NCBI GenBank assembly: GCA_030620095.1
Contig: JAUTXW010005211.1
Coordinates: 682,001 to 746,000, forward strand
Reading direction: 5' to 3'
Origin: Kuschelorhynchus macadamiae
Taxonomy: Eukaryota > Arthropoda > Insecta > Coleoptera > Curculionidae
DNA length: 64,000 bases
The first letter of the stretch is position 1. Each line of letters begins with the position of its first letter. Below the pieces are notes generated by a model. It was not told where the DNA came from, ran no database searches, and saw only the letters and a program-made list of their open reading frames with translations. Below, piece after piece: positions 24,623 through 37,800 of the stretch. A program made the position numbers and the translations under genes.

Positions 24623-27600
24623 TATGTCACAGTGATGACAACAATTGTAAGCTGAAATTCACCTTGATACTCTGGCCTTTCTACTCAGTGATTTAAACAT
24701 ACTTCATAGAATCAGGGAGATATTGAATATTCAGCATTGAGGCTGACTCTATCAGAACTGCTAATATTTGTTTATTTAAACCTGGGAATGATTCAAATCA
24801 TGGATTTGATGATGTGAATCGAAACTTTTTAACGGGGGTTTGTAAATTGTATGTATATAGATTTATAAATTGGGATGGTGTATTGAAAATATCAACATCT
24901 AAGGTATTTATTGCCCTCTTTGACATGGAAGAGTTTTGAGTGCCTTGTGTTTCTTTGAGGGGCCTCAATATATACACATTCTAACCATTTTGGGCAACAA
25001 TGTTGTTCATGATCCTATATAACATGTTGAGCTCCACCAAAATCTTCTCTTTTCAAGAGAACTAAGGTTTAAAATGTTTTATAAAAGGTTATTTTAATGA
25101 TTATACTGAACTATCACTCGGTAGCAATATTTTTTTTAATGTACGAATCTTTTGATTCCTTTGTTTTGTACCTAATAAATTTAATCGGGATAATATTATT
25201 ACATTGATATCTATATCAAAAATTGTTACAATTTAACATTTAAATTTTAAACATATATTAAAGACATACTGTCCCATATTTAAGACCCTGAAAAACTCTT
25301 TAAAAGTTTAACTTTGACATCTGTTACCTTTTTTTTTATCGAAAACACATATATTTTATCACCCAAAATCCCAAAAGAATATTTTAGAAATTAAAAATTA
25401 TGCTAAAAATATTATGACAGCTGACATTAGATTTTTTAGTTTTCAAAGATCATATCTACTATTGAAAATCCAATATCCCAAATGGATATTGTAAAAGTTA
25501 CTTTAGAACCAATTTTGCCTTTTTATTGTTAAATATCTATTTATAAAAATAACATTCTGAAAATGCTTGCTATAACATTTTCAAATTTATGTATAATTAT
25601 TTAGTTTATAGTAACAGTGAGGCAATTACTAAATTTGGCTAGTTATATAGTTACTGATTTTTACACAGTGTTCTAACACCATCCTGTCGAATAACTCTAC
25701 GAGTTGGATTTTTTCAAATTTTCATATCATACACTTTATAAAAGAAAGTTAATAGAATCTTTATTAATAGGGTGTTACTATTGAAAGTGACATATTTTGA
25801 ATATATAATCAGTTTTAGTTCATAAGATACTGGCCTTCTTTATTAATGAAAATAACAATTTTTTCATTTACAATAAAATATTCTGTTTTTTTGGTTTCTT
25901 CTTTCAGTCCATTTCACTCACATGAATTATGATAAACATATTTACTCTGTTCTTTCTTGTAAATATCAATTTAAGACTTTGAGAACACTTGAACTATTAG
26001 AAAGTTTCAGTTGACATAACTTTTTGTTTTCATCTCTCCAAGCTGCCTTTCTTTATGTTTGCTTGGTATGGAATGTTAAACAGACATTTTGCTGATGGTT
26101 TTTCATTATTTTAAGTCCATTAGTAATCTGAAACAAAATTGAACATTATAACTTTGCAGTTAAATATAACCTTTAAAATATCAAGACTTTTATGTAAATT
26201 ACATTTTACATACCTCAATATGTTTTCAGTCAGTCATAATTTTGGTTCTGCTCAGGAGCAATTCGCCAGCTGTATTCGGGGACACCGAATGTTATGGGGT
26301 TCTTACTCCCTTCTACTAGTGGCGCCAGCAGTGAACTCCACTGTAATTATTATTTTATTTTATGGCATTAGGTTGGCATAAGTCTGAAGTGAGGAAGAAT
26401 GATGGAGGGGAATGTCAAACTTCTTTGAATTTTCTGGAACTGATTTTCTCGTCCCTTTCTATTGGCTCTCCTTAGAGGTGCAACATGTGTCCGGCTTTAT
26501 AAAAGTGCCTTAATGGACCAATTTTTTAAAGTACTGAGAGTATGCCATAAGTAATTATTTTAAAGTGCAGTGCTGTTGAAAGCCTAAGGCCTATTTATGG
26601 ACATCATCTGGCCATACATTTTGGTCCCATTTTGTTTGGTTCCACATTTGATCAACCACGTGAATGGCATCCTGAATTTTGTTTTTGGCTGTCGGTCCTC
26701 GAGAAGCCTTTCTAGATGTCTGGAAATTCCCTTTATGGGTGACGGTTGACGTCGAAGGAGCCCTCTAGATGACTAGAGGTAAGGCAATGTCTTTGAATAG
26801 TTGTGTTGTAAATAACTTGTTTTTGCACATTCCATGTCGATTTTATTTTAAGACAAACATTTGCTTGTAGGGTTTCAGGTTAAGAATTTAAGTTTATGGT
26901 GTAATTTTTGGGGTACATAAACCAAGAGTTCTACAATGGTTTTGGAGTTCCTTCCTGTAAGAGTACAAGGAATTAATTCTTAATTTTTATATTTATAAAT
27001 TTTATATAGGTAGCAGAAAGGAAGTAAGTAACCTATTTTTTGTAAAACAGCCTTGGCGAAACACTTTATATTTTTATAACTTTTTTTCCTTGCGGCAGTG
27101 TGGTAAGAGAAAATTCATGAATTTTTGATTCCCTGTGCGCTATTTAATTTAATTTTCATATTTACATATTTGCGACATGACATTTCGCCAGATGTTCATA
27201 GGTTGATGATATAATGGTCATAACGTTCTATCACATTTCATATATTTGATATATTTTATATATTTTACATTTTCTTGATTTATTTTTTTATATCTTCATG
27301 TTAATTGAATTTTTGAATGTAAGCTAAATTTCACATATCAAAAATTATTTTATAAAACAACTTTTAAAAAAAAAAACAAAAGATCAAGGTGATCATTAAA
27401 ATTTGACAGTCTGCACTTTATATAGTGTTTTATTGAAAAACCCTCCAAATCTTTATTTTGTCTGCATTTAAATATCAATATAGATTTCTTCCTAATTGAG
27501 TCACAGTCAATTAGGTGGCGCCCATTTTAATTTCGAAAGGTGTACCCGAGAACCTGCAACCTACAGCTCTCCTAAAAGAAGACTGGCTGCTGTTCGCATG

Positions 27601-27799
27601 TATTGGTAAGTTCATAGGGACTTTACGCCATATTGCAATAAAACCAAACAAAAATATAGCTTCTTTCTAATAAATTCTTATATGTATAACATTTAAGACT
27701 AACTAAACATTAGAAAAGTTCAAAAAAAGCTAAATGCCTAATGTAACCTTACATAATACTAAATATAAAAACAAGTAGGTATGCTTTCAAACAGAACAA
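24623..27799. other. AT-rich stretch, no gene recognised
   Basis: No recognisable domain was found. A 47-codon minus-strand frame near 26604-26750 reads rather protein-like (IQDAIHVVDQMWNQTKWDQN) but matches nothing I know. Two GC-richer patches, 26255-26785 and 27500-27610, each end in a good splice-donor-like sequence (ACTAGAG/GTAAGG at about 26780 and GTATTG/GTAAGT at about 27605). They could be untranslated first exons, but nothing in the sequence proves it. Confidence 0.35.
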
Positions 27800-28944
27800 T
27801 TAGGTATTACATTTTTTAAAGAGAAATACTAATTCAGGGACGTTTTCATTGTCAAGTCTATTTCTAATATTAGAATGAACAAATCTGTATGTAGAAAACA
27901 TTCTTTGCAAGTCAAAAAAAGATGCACAGGCACATATAATAGAAACAATTATGTCTAGTATCTTAATGATTTCTGACACAGGAATTGATTTAAGAAGTTT
28001 TAAAAAAATCTTCAGCCATTTGTTTGATATGAATATTCATTACTTTTTGAAAAGTCACTGAATTAATTTCATCCTTGTGTTTTTCACAAATTTGCAACAG
28101 TTTTGACCAATCACTGGTATAAATTTCCAAGCGATCAGAAACTCTATTCCACTGAACGTCTTGTGGTAATATTAGCTTCTTTTCTCCTTTTTGTTTGAAC
28201 CAAGCATTTAGCAAATGGGTATTTCAAAAGTATTTTACAATCTGCACTACCTGATTTTTCACATGTCTTACTTCTAAATCCTTGAAAAACAAATTCAATA
28301 TATGAGCAGAACACCCAAATGTAAAATAGGGTAATTCAGTGCTTACAAAATTTTTTTCATGCCCTGTTCATATTTGCTGAGTGCTAATAAAACTGGTAAC
28401 TGCAGATTTATATTCATCTTTACACTTTTTTATTAAACAAAAATGGCCATATCTGCCACGTATTCAGGCATGTGGGGATGCCCTGAACACTTTCTAGAAG
28501 AATACTACTTTCATCTTCCATTATCAAAGCTGCACATATTATAGGCTCATTTTTAATATTGGATCAACCATCGATAGATATACAAAGGGACTAACCAGAT
28601 AATTAAAAAATTTTAATTTTTCTTCTTCAAATATTTGGTTTAACAGGGTTGACGACAACTGAAATCTTGAAGGTGGTTTGTAGACTGGTCTTAACATTTC
28701 AATAACTAGTTGTTTGTCTAGTTCTTTCTTGTTATCATGACATGTTCTTACAACAAAGAAGGACAAGGACGTTAAACTATTACTGCTTTCACTAGGTTGG
28801 TTTGTTTACTGACTGGGAACCCTGGGGAGTTGTTTCTTCACACATTTGCCAGTGATTTATAAGCCTATTGACTAGTTCTTTTTTATTACATTTTTTACAT
28901 TTTGTGGGACATCCAAGTTTCTCTGTAACTTTTAATTAGACAAA
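27800..28944 (-). pseudogene. Second hAT-type transposase relic (DUF659-like, zinc finger N-terminus)
   Basis: On minus, a Cys/His block GCPTKCKKCNKKELVNRL...HWQMC (28840-28915) resembles a BED-like finger. It is followed by MLRPVYKPPSRFQLSSTLLN (28640-28700), a DUF659-type motif, and then EPIICAALIMEDESSILLES and a GIPTCLNTW segment (28445-28555). Next come WNRVSDRLEIYTSDWSKLLQ and CEKHKDEINSVTFQKVMN (28040-28150) and the ending RMFSTYRFVHSNIRNRLDNE (27840-27900), which resembles a hAT C-terminal region. A TAA lies at 27800. Frames change repeatedly and central parts are short, so it is degraded. It belongs to a different hAT lineage from the one at 7.8-13.4 kb. Confidence 0.7.
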
Positions 28945-31900
28945 TTGTTGTTCCGAATCCTGTATTCTACCATGCCTTGATTATCCACAAGTTAACTTGG
29001 TCATGCAACATCAACAAAAAGGTAAATGCTATCTATTCCGAATATCATGTTTGACACAACCTATTTATTATTATCGATTATTGTAATTATTTTTAACACT
29101 TCCAATATTTTTTGAAATATGGCAATTTTATAAATTTTATTTTATCTGAAATTGTTTCCTTTTTAAAACAATTACACAAGTAACAGTATTTCTTTCCTTT
29201 CCTTTAATCAATCAAGTACTGTAAAGGGTATTTTGGATTTTACAGGCTGTCTAAAAAGTTTTTGTTTCTTTATAATACAATGAAAATATGTTTTACTTTA
29301 ACATTTAATAAATTCCCAATTACCTAAAATGGTTACAAATTAAAACACTTTGTCTTCACTCAATTATACCTTATATCAATGCCTCTAGGAGGTTTTTGTA
29401 TTTTTTTTGTCGCTTATAGTTACATGCTGATCCAATTTGGGTGTTTTTTCATGTTTATCGAATAGAAAAGACACTTAATTATTATTTCTGTGCCAATTTG
29501 TTACTGGTATCTGAAGTGGCAAATGGTAAATATAAAAATTTAAAATGTTTTTAATACAGGGTGCGTCAAAATTATGTTTATCATTAAATTTTCCCAATTT
29601 TAATATTTGTAATTCCTCTTATTTTACTAAGATAATTACAAAAGTATAAATAAAATTTTAATATTTACTGGGTCTTTCTTGAGTATTGAAAACCTCTAGG
29701 CATCTCTTTAGCATACTTAAAACTAAGTTGTTAATGTATTCCTGAACATTTTCCTACTTTTTCTGACATTTAATCCTGTAAGGATGCCCAATTGAAATGT
29801 TATGGTTTACCAACATGATGGAAGGCGGTATAAATAAGATAGGTTATTTATCAGATGCAGTAAATAAACTTATTTAATAATGACCCAATATTATCTTTAA
29901 AGATGACTATTGCTACCTCTAATCAGGTAGGTTCGGGTTCTTCTTTCTCATTACTCTGCCTGTACAAATACAAATATCTTTTTTTATATGCAATACTTAC
30001 CTATAGGAATAAAACTTGGAAATAATAGTTGTACTGAATTTAACCTTTATTAATAGGTAAATAATAAATTTGACCAATTGAAAACCAACACATTAAAAAC
30101 AAATTACATTTATAGTTTAAGTAGTATCAATGACAAAAAAAATATACTGAAGAGAAAAAAAAATATTTTTAATTTAATTCCATTCACCAAGGAGCTTAGT
30201 AGTATCACAATAAGAAGTGAAGGAATTAATTTTTACCTAACAGAGATTAAGTTTATTTTATAATTACAGTAACTCAAATCACAACCTAAATTATTTGACT
30301 TGGTGTAGGTAAATATAAATCCCAGATGCTTATTTTTTATCTATGAGAATCTAGTATAATAACAATTAGAGTGCAAGTTATAAATAAGCAGTTATGTATT
30401 CTAAAATATAGGTTTAAATATATGGCAGTAAACTTTCCTAGGCTAAAAAGAACCACCACAGTAGGAAGGCAAATAAAGAAATATATTTTAATAAAGTACC
30501 TCCTTATGTTTATATGAGAAAATTGTTAGGTTAAGTATTTAAAGATAAATTAAATTTTGATTAGCCAATCAGGTACTAAGAATCTGACAGATCAAACAAA
30601 GTGACAATCTCAGAAAAGATTCTAGACATCTAGAAATTTATTTCAGAATTTATTCAGAAATTCTGCATACGGTGCTTTACACTAGTCACCAATATTTAAT
30701 TTAATATGCATAAACAGGTTAATTAAAAGAAATCGTAATAAGTTAGGTGAATATTAAAGACTGTTCTTGTTCCTTCAGAGTACAAAAAAAAAATGTTGCC
30801 ATCTGAATTAGTTGAGATATTGAAGAAAGACCCTTCCGGAACAAATACTATCAACAAGAAAAGTACAACATACTCATCATTTCAGTTAAGCAGTTATAAA
30901 AAAAAACAATTTATTTGGAGCTGTTTTTTATAAATTACGCCTCTAAATTTTGCGTGAAATAACCCGAATGATACTTTGATTTTTTCAAAAGTTTCATTAA
31001 ACGAAAAAAAAATAAAAGTGTACAGCTGTGAAAACAAAATTTCTCACATTTAGTACCCAACTCTTTTAAATCGATGTCTTATACTGAAGTTATTCTTTGT
31101 GAAAAAAATTACAGCTCCCAAAACAAGAATTTTTTAAAAAACTATCCTATATATATTTTTTACTTTTAAACTTTTGGTGGCATTTTGCACAGACAATAAC
31201 TTTTGTTTACGTGCACTCTATCTTGAATTTGAATAGACTTTTGTTGCATTTATTACATGTTAACTATTAGGAGATTTATATTGATAATGGTGCAACACAT
31301 TGTCATCACTTTATCTAGGATTAGGTCATCATTCCCAGCACACAAAAAAGTTATTGGCATTATGAAAAAAGACCCGTAAAGTTTAAAAACATACTCGATC
31401 TTAAAATCTAACTAAATCACTTTCGAGCATCACTATTTGATATTTCAAGGCAAGCAAATTATTTTTTAATAATTTTTTCTCTTAAAATGTAAAATAATAA
31501 TGTTTACAGGTATAGTTACAGCCACTTGGAGACACACTGTTTGGAATTTATGGCAGTCTTTTAAATTGGTTTTCTTTTGATTTATCAAACCATGCAGAAT
31601 CAAATAATTTAATTTGGAACATGTAAAAATGTAAAGTATTGAAAATGAAATTAAAGTGCCCTGAATATTTAATTATATCATATACTATGAAATTCTTTAT
31701 AATATAAATAAAATTAAAGACTTGGATTGAGTCTCCATACTATGAAGTCTACATTGACAGGAAATACAGATATGCTTTCTTAGATTAATAGAATTTTAAC
31801 TGGCTATTCATAAAAAATAATGTATTTATAGCTTATTATTATCATTAATGTGTTATTCGAAAGATAGAAGAGAGGTATTTTATTGTATTCCAGTGAAATA

Positions 31901-32639
31901 ATATTACTAATGTATGTTTCTACTTCTACTGTAAAGTCACAAAATTTCATTGTTAAAAATAAATTATTTTGTAGTAACTTTGTTTTATGCGAGGAAAAAC
32001 TCTCCTCACAAAGGTATCATATTCTTCATAAAAAATTGGCCAATTACGGTATTAGAGTCGTGACTGGTATTTGTTTATTTAATACAGTATTATCTTAATA
32101 TCTACAAAATCAAATAAAATCTCAGTTCTCAGCGTGAGCTCCAAAAAGTTTGTTTTTCATAATTCTTGTGAACCCTTCTTAAATAATTGTAGTTGTTCCC
32201 AAATCTATGTTACTGGCAAATGTATTTTCTTGGTATTTTAAAAATGACACCTGCAATAAACTTTTTATATTATAGAGTTGTTCTAAGGAAAACGAAGTAA
32301 AATATATTTTTTTGTCTGGAGCTGACGCGGTTTATGTAAAATCTAAGCTGTGATAAAATACCCCCATTATTCTGAGTATTATTCATTTTATTATTATTAT
32401 TATTATTATGCTGTTGCAGGCAGCAGTAAGCAGATGATTAGTCTGCTGCACTATGCACTGTTGTCTTTTGATTTTTAGTTTTCACACCACAGTTTTTGTC
32501 ACATTTCCTAACACAGTTTTACCCTTAAAGATTCACACATAGTGGACTAGATTGTTTTTTTCTGGCCAATGATGAGCACTTCTCCTGTTTTAAGTTCCTA
32601 TTCTCAGTTGGCTGACATTTGGTGTTAATAAATTGAGGA
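28945..32639. other. AT-rich stretch, no gene recognised
   Basis: No coding similarity was found in either direction. An ACAGGGTGCGTC motif near 29560 resembles termini of TA-inserting DNA transposons, but no partner was found. A short (TTA)n run lies at about 32390-32410. Confidence 0.45.
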
Positions 32640-33510
32640 ATAATCGTGGTAAAGTATTTTGTATGTTTCTGTTAGGTCTTCTCCATCTCTTTCAGCCTCT
32701 GTTCATATGGGGTGTCCTTAAAGGTAGGTGGTATTTTTGTGAATCGCCTTTGGACTTTCTACAGAGCTTCAATATCCTTTATGAAATACGGATTCCAAAC
32801 TGCATGTCCATATTCAAGCTTAGGTCTCATGTATGTTGTATATATATTTTTCATCATGTGAGTTGATTTATTTGAGAAAGCTTTTTGTATTAAATATATG
32901 AATGAGTTTGCTTTTTTGCTATTTGTGTGATGTGAGACTTTCATTTCAGATTACTTGTGACAACTATACCCAGGTCTTTCGGTTTCGCAAATTTTCCGAT
33001 GTTTGTAGAGAATAACTGGTAGTTATTTTGCAGATTGTTAGGTCTAAGAAAGAATGGTGAATTTTTCTTGATTCAATTTTAATAGCCACTTTGTGTCCTC
33101 TATGTCTTTATGTCGTCTTTAAACACTCCACATCGTACAGGATCGCAGGACAGCTTGGTGTCATGAGCAAAGTAAGAGATGTTTGTCTTTATTTGGTGGT
33201 TCAGATCACTTATGTAGGTAATAAACAACAGTGGTCCAATGACTGACACTTGGGGGACCCAACTTAACATTGAGTTGAATTAAGAATATTCACCATTTGC
33301 CCTTACCTTGTAGGTATGATGTGTTAAAAGATGTCTTGTAAATAGTAGTAGGTTATTTGGTATTCCAAAGTGCACCAGTTTATAAAGTAATCTATTGAAT
33401 GGGACTTCATTGAAAGCTTTTTCCTGGTCCAGATACAGGATATCAACAGCTTTGCCTTCATCCAGCAGTTTTGTCCAGTGATTTGAGCATTCAAGAAGGT
33501 TGGTTGTCAA
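32640..33510 (-). pseudogene. Non-LTR reverse-transcriptase relic with FAHD in place of FADD
   Basis: On minus, motif A reads ILYLDQEKAFNEVPFNRLL (near 33430), where the second conserved Asp of KAFD is Asn. Motif B reads WVPQVSVIGPLLFITYISDL (33195-33255). Motif C reads ISYFAHDTKLS (33150-33177), with His for the first catalytic Asp (codon in 33160-33171). The C-terminal region includes KKANSFIYLIQKAF and YMRPKLEYGHAVWNPYF, then KVQRRFTKIPPTF, ending near 32640. It lacks an endonuclease and ORF1. It lies tail-away from the plus-strand relic starting at 33.6 kb, so the two 5' ends face each other. Confidence 0.8.
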
Positions 33511-33599
33511 TAAAAACGTTTATTCTTCTATTTGCCAGATACAACCACTTAAATAAACTTAACAGTCTATTTTGACATAACCAAATCCTAAAAATAAGC

Positions 33600-36012
33600 C
33601 TTTTATGCGGCAAACAATATTTGAGGCAACTAGACTGGATTCTTGTCTGGACAATATATTTGTACACAATACAGAGCTGCACAGCTCAAGTGTCGTTGAG
33701 TTAGATATTTCTGATCATAAAGGGCAGATTGTTGAGTTTTCAGTTCATGTGAAGGATAACAGGTTCTTACATACAAAAAAATTTTGCAGACCAATCACAC
33801 ATAGAGGTTTGTTCATATTTCATAATATAATTTTTTTTTTTTAAAAGTTCAATAAATTTATGAACATTCTGAAAGGGGTTTATTTAAAGTCCTTTCCAGA
33901 AAAACAATACATTGTTCGTTCTGATAAATCGAATAACATTAGCTGGTTTACGGACAGGTTAAGGGATATGAGGGAGCGTTTGAGAACCACAAACATTATT
34001 ATAAGGAATATAAAAAATTGTATAGGGCGGAGATCCGCAAGGCTAAGATAGCTACTAACAATAATTTGATTCATTCCTCAAACAACAGTTGCAAACAGAT
34101 GTGGCAAATTATAAACAAAAATAGGCATAACACTCAAGGCAATATTGAGCCAAATAATCAAATAATCTTAGTTCTGATGATTTTAATAACTACTTTTTAA
34201 GCATAGCTCATGAACATGTAAGTAAAATTCCAGTATCAAATATGGATCCATTAGATGATTTAAAAAGCAATATACTTCCAAGTATCTTTTTCTTTCATGA
34301 GGTCAGTTTTAATGATCGAGAAATTATAGATAGTATTAAGAATAATAATAGCCATGACGTGTTTGGTTTGAATGTAAAGTTTATTAAATCTATTAAAAAT
34401 TGTATCCTGATACCACTTACTAAATTAATTAACCAATGCCTTAATGAAAGCACATTTCTAGATGTTCTAAAGAATGCTGTAGTGATTCCACTATCTAAAA
34501 AGTGTAATCCTGACTTACCAGTAAATTACCAATTAATATCTCTGCTTCCTATTATTTTTTTTTTGAAAATGATTTGTTTTAGGGAGGGCAAGAGCACTGT
34601 CCTGGGTGTTCTTAATTTAATTTCAGAGATCACAGATGTATTTCACAACATGCAATACAGCACAGTAATATTTTGTGACCTAAGTAAGGCCTTTGACTGG
34701 AATCCTCCTGCAGAAGTTGAAGGCATTTGGCTTTTACCCTAATACCGTTAGACTTATTGAGTCATATTTGGAGAGAAGGCTGTGCAGCATTCAGGGATAT
34801 CATCGGCAAGTTGTGAATTAACTATAGGGGTACCACAAGGTTCCGTTTTGTGCCCAATATTATTCCTGATATGCATTAAAGACCCTCCACTTGTGGATTA
34901 GAAGTAAAAAATTCTCTCTTTTTGCTGATGACACGACTGTGGCTGGGTGTGCTCTTAGTGTTGAGGCTTCACTGACAGATTCCATGGTGGCACAAGAGAA
35001 GGTTGAAAGTTAGTTCAATAGCAACAGGCTAATGTTGAACAAGACACTGAGAATGGTGTTTTCCATGAGGGATCTAGGACGGGTGAACTTCAGTAATTCA
35101 GATGCAAGATTTCTTGGGGTCCAGGTTGATTCTTGTTTAAAATGGGTTTTCACATCAACACTATCGCCCCCAAAATATCTAAAAGTCTATGTTTACGTGG
35201 AAATTTGGCTCATAATGTCTCTTAATGTACTAAAAACAGCTTATTATTCAACCTTCCACTCTCACCTTTCATGCTATACTTGCCTGGGGTCATGCAGCTA
35301 ATGCTTATCGACGTTTTTGTTTGCAGCGAAAGGCAATTAGGGTGTTGAATGGTTTGGACTTTGGAGAGGACTGCAGGGTGGCTTTTAGGGCTTGCGAGGT
35401 GCTCACTGTTCCTTCCTTGTACATACTAGAGAATCTACTGTATGTTAAGAAACACACAGATCTGTTTGTGACTCACCAAGAACTACACCAGTATGAGACA
35501 AGGCATCAGGGTGATGTTGTACCTATCTACTGGCGATTAAGGAGGTGTCAGGGAGGTCCGAACTACTGGGCAATAAAATTTTTTAATATTCTCCCAATAG
35601 AGATTAAAATTCCACCACTTTTGAGTTTTAAAAGAACTATAAAGAAAATATTAATCCAAAACTGTTTTTGTAGTTTTAAAGAGTACCTGTCTTTCAATTT
35701 TAATATGTTGTAATATTTTTATTTTAAATTATAATTTTATAAATGTTTCTTTGTTAGTAGCTTTTGTATCATTTATAATTATTATTATCTTTTAAGGTTT
35801 AATGTTTTTACAATTTTATACTTACCTATATATGACGAGTGTATATTGCAATGTAATTGTTACATGCATAAAGAATATGAATATGAACATGAATAAAAAG
35901 GTACGTCCGAAATTAGACCTGTGTGGTGCCCCTGATGTACTGCGGTATGTGTAAGATTGAGTTCCTTTTATTTTTACATACTGACACGTGTTAAATAAAT
36001 ACGATTTGATTA
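33600..36012 (+). mobile_element. 5'-truncated non-LTR relic, same family as 3.7-7.4 kb
   Basis: The plus strand starts in the last part of the endonuclease and runs through RT and its C-terminus to a 3' UTR ending near ACGATTTGATTATATTC (about 36000-36016). The final 0.9 kb (from about 35158) is repeated in inverted orientation at 46.1-47.0 kb as part of the large inverted duplication. Confidence 0.8.
33605..35713 (+). pseudogene. ORF2 relic: endonuclease end, RT with intact catalytic boxes
   Basis: The endonuclease end reads LDSCLDNIFVHN and DISDHKGQIVEF (33640-33740), including the catalytic SDH. The linker follows in two frames. RT fingers read PVNYQLISLLPI (34520), then part of the fingers is missing before FREGKSTVLGVL. 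Motif A reads VIFCDLSKAFDW (34665-34700). Motif C reads LSLFADDTTVAG (34915-34950). Both catalytic boxes are therefore preserved, unlike in its relative at 3.7-7.4 kb. The C-terminal block at 35320-35713 reads LNGLDFGEDCRVAF and ILENLLYVKKHTDLFV. Stops and frameshifts near 33840, 34200, 34740, 34820 and 35280 inactivate it. Confidence 0.8.
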
Positions 36013-36064
36013 TATTCACAATTCTCAGTAAAATTATCTTCTATACTTTAGCTGGTGCATTTAC

Positions 36065-36075
36065 AATAGATATTA
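36065..36075. repeat. Target-site duplication, left copy
   Basis: AATAGATATTA here is repeated exactly at 40872-40882, flanking the inserted retroelement. In the uninterrupted opposite arm the sequence occurs once (its complement at 46092-46102), which confirms it as an 11-bp target-site duplication. Confidence 0.9.
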
Positions 36076-36195
36076 TAGACATAGACATAGATGGGGAGCC
36101 CGACAAGGGCAGCACTTAGGCTCACTGGGGCCCATTGTGCTATCCCCCAAGTAGGCGTGTCAGGCCAAGAGCCCACTCCTTTTTAGAAAGGAAAG

Positions 36196-36579
36196 GACCC
36201 TTTCAGGTCGCGCACGTCCCACAAGCTCGGGTTCCACATAGGTGTCACCCAAGCAAAGCAGTCTGGCATTGACTAAAGCATCACATCGACAGACTAGATG
36301 CTCGGTAATTTTATCTACCTCAGCACAAAACCTGCAGTATGGATCGTTGACGAGTCCAATCTTATGCAGGTAATATTTCACTAGCCAGACCCTTTCAGGT
36401 CGCGCACGTCCCACAAGCTCGGGTTCCACATAGGTGTCACCCAAGCAAAGCAGTCTGGCATTGACTAAAGCATCACATCGACAGACTAGATGCTCGGTAG
36501 TTTTATCTACCTCAGCACAAAACCTGCAGTATGGATCGTTGACGAGTCCAATCTTATGCAGGTAATATTTCACTAGCCA
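36196..36579 (-). repeat. 192-bp in-frame tandem duplication of the ORF2 zinc-knuckle region
   Basis: Two adjacent 192-bp copies (36196-36387 and 36388-36579) differ by one base that I could find: T versus C on minus, giving DKI versus DKT. Each encodes 64 residues from WLVKYYLHKIG through PYCRFCAEVDK and EHLVCRCDAL to GRARPERV, with a CX2CX8HX4C zinc-binding pattern. The reading frame is kept, so the protein would carry two knuckles. Confidence 0.95.
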
Positions 36580-37774
36580 GTGTCCAGTTAGGACCCCGGT
36601 AATAGTTCTAAGTTGACTTCTGTTTAGATTTAGAAGTCTATTAGACTCAAAACAGCTATAAGGTCCTGATATGAAGACCTTAGACTGTCTGAGTTCTGCT
36701 AATCCTAGCCTTGACAACTGAAGGAGCAATTCCAAGAGCAGGTTCCGGTCCAGTGAAAGCAGTGTTGCTACCTTCCCGAGCCAGCTGATCCGACCCTTCA
36801 TTACCCTCAATGCCCTGATGGCCAGGCACCCAAATGAGGCTAACCCTATTGAACTCACACAGCCTCTCTAGGGCTCTCCTGCATTCAAGTGTTAGCAGCG
36901 AATTGACCCTGTTCGAGGACAGTCGCAAAATTGCTGTAATCTCAGCCTGATATACAGTCGCATACCATCCAAGAGCAAGACTAATTCTTGCCCTGGGACT
37001 CTCCCCATAAATTCCCGCCCCAGATCCCTCCTTCATTAGAGAGCCATCTGTAAACCAGACAAGGCCCTCCGGTTTGAGAAAGGATGGGGACGAATCCCTC
37101 CATTGTTCTCTTTCAGGAACAATTACACAAAACCTTTTAGAGGCAATTAAGACCGGAATAATGGCATCTCTACTTGCTAGGAGAGGGTCTGATCTGATCA
37201 GTTCAGTCCAAACTCGCGTATGCCCAAAATTCCAGTCTCTGTGTATCCAACGACCCCAGTCGTTTAAACGAACAGAAGACTTCCGAGCCTCTTCCTCTAC
37301 ATGCAAGTGCAGAGGACTTAGTCCCAGAATAGCCTCAATAGATCGGGTCGGTGTGGTTCTTATGGCTCCAGTTATGCCCAAACACGCAAGTCTCTGGAGC
37401 TTGTCAAGCATCCTCCTGTATGTGGTCTTGCGAGTGGCGGGCCACCACACAAGAGCGCCATAAGTGATCATTGGCCTTATCACTGACGTGTAAAGCCCAT
37501 GCACAATACGAGGTTTTAAACCCCAAGTTGATTGGGACGCTGTGGTCCTTTTTGTGATCCTTTCAATATGATCCCTCCAGGTCAATCGGGAGTCTATTAA
37601 GACACCCAGATATTTTACCGACCCGGAAGGTCTCATCTCTTTCCGAAAGAGGGTGAGCCTCTCAAGGTCCACTTTTCTCTTATGGGTAAATAGTACCATT
37701 TCGGTCTTATCCGGATTAACAGAGAGACCGTGTTTTTGGCACCACTTTTCCACCATGGCCAAAGCTCTCTGCAT

Positions 37775-37800
37775 GAGCTTTATAATGTTGTTTGCATAGG
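37775..37800 (-). other. Deletion junction removing the RT palm
   Basis: On minus, the text reads RNGALSRN, PMQ and then, after a stop and frame change, KLMQRALAMVEKW. The sequence ATGCA occurs on both sides of the junction, which would fit a microhomology-mediated deletion. In related elements about two hundred residues holding the catalytic aspartates lie here. Confidence 0.7.
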
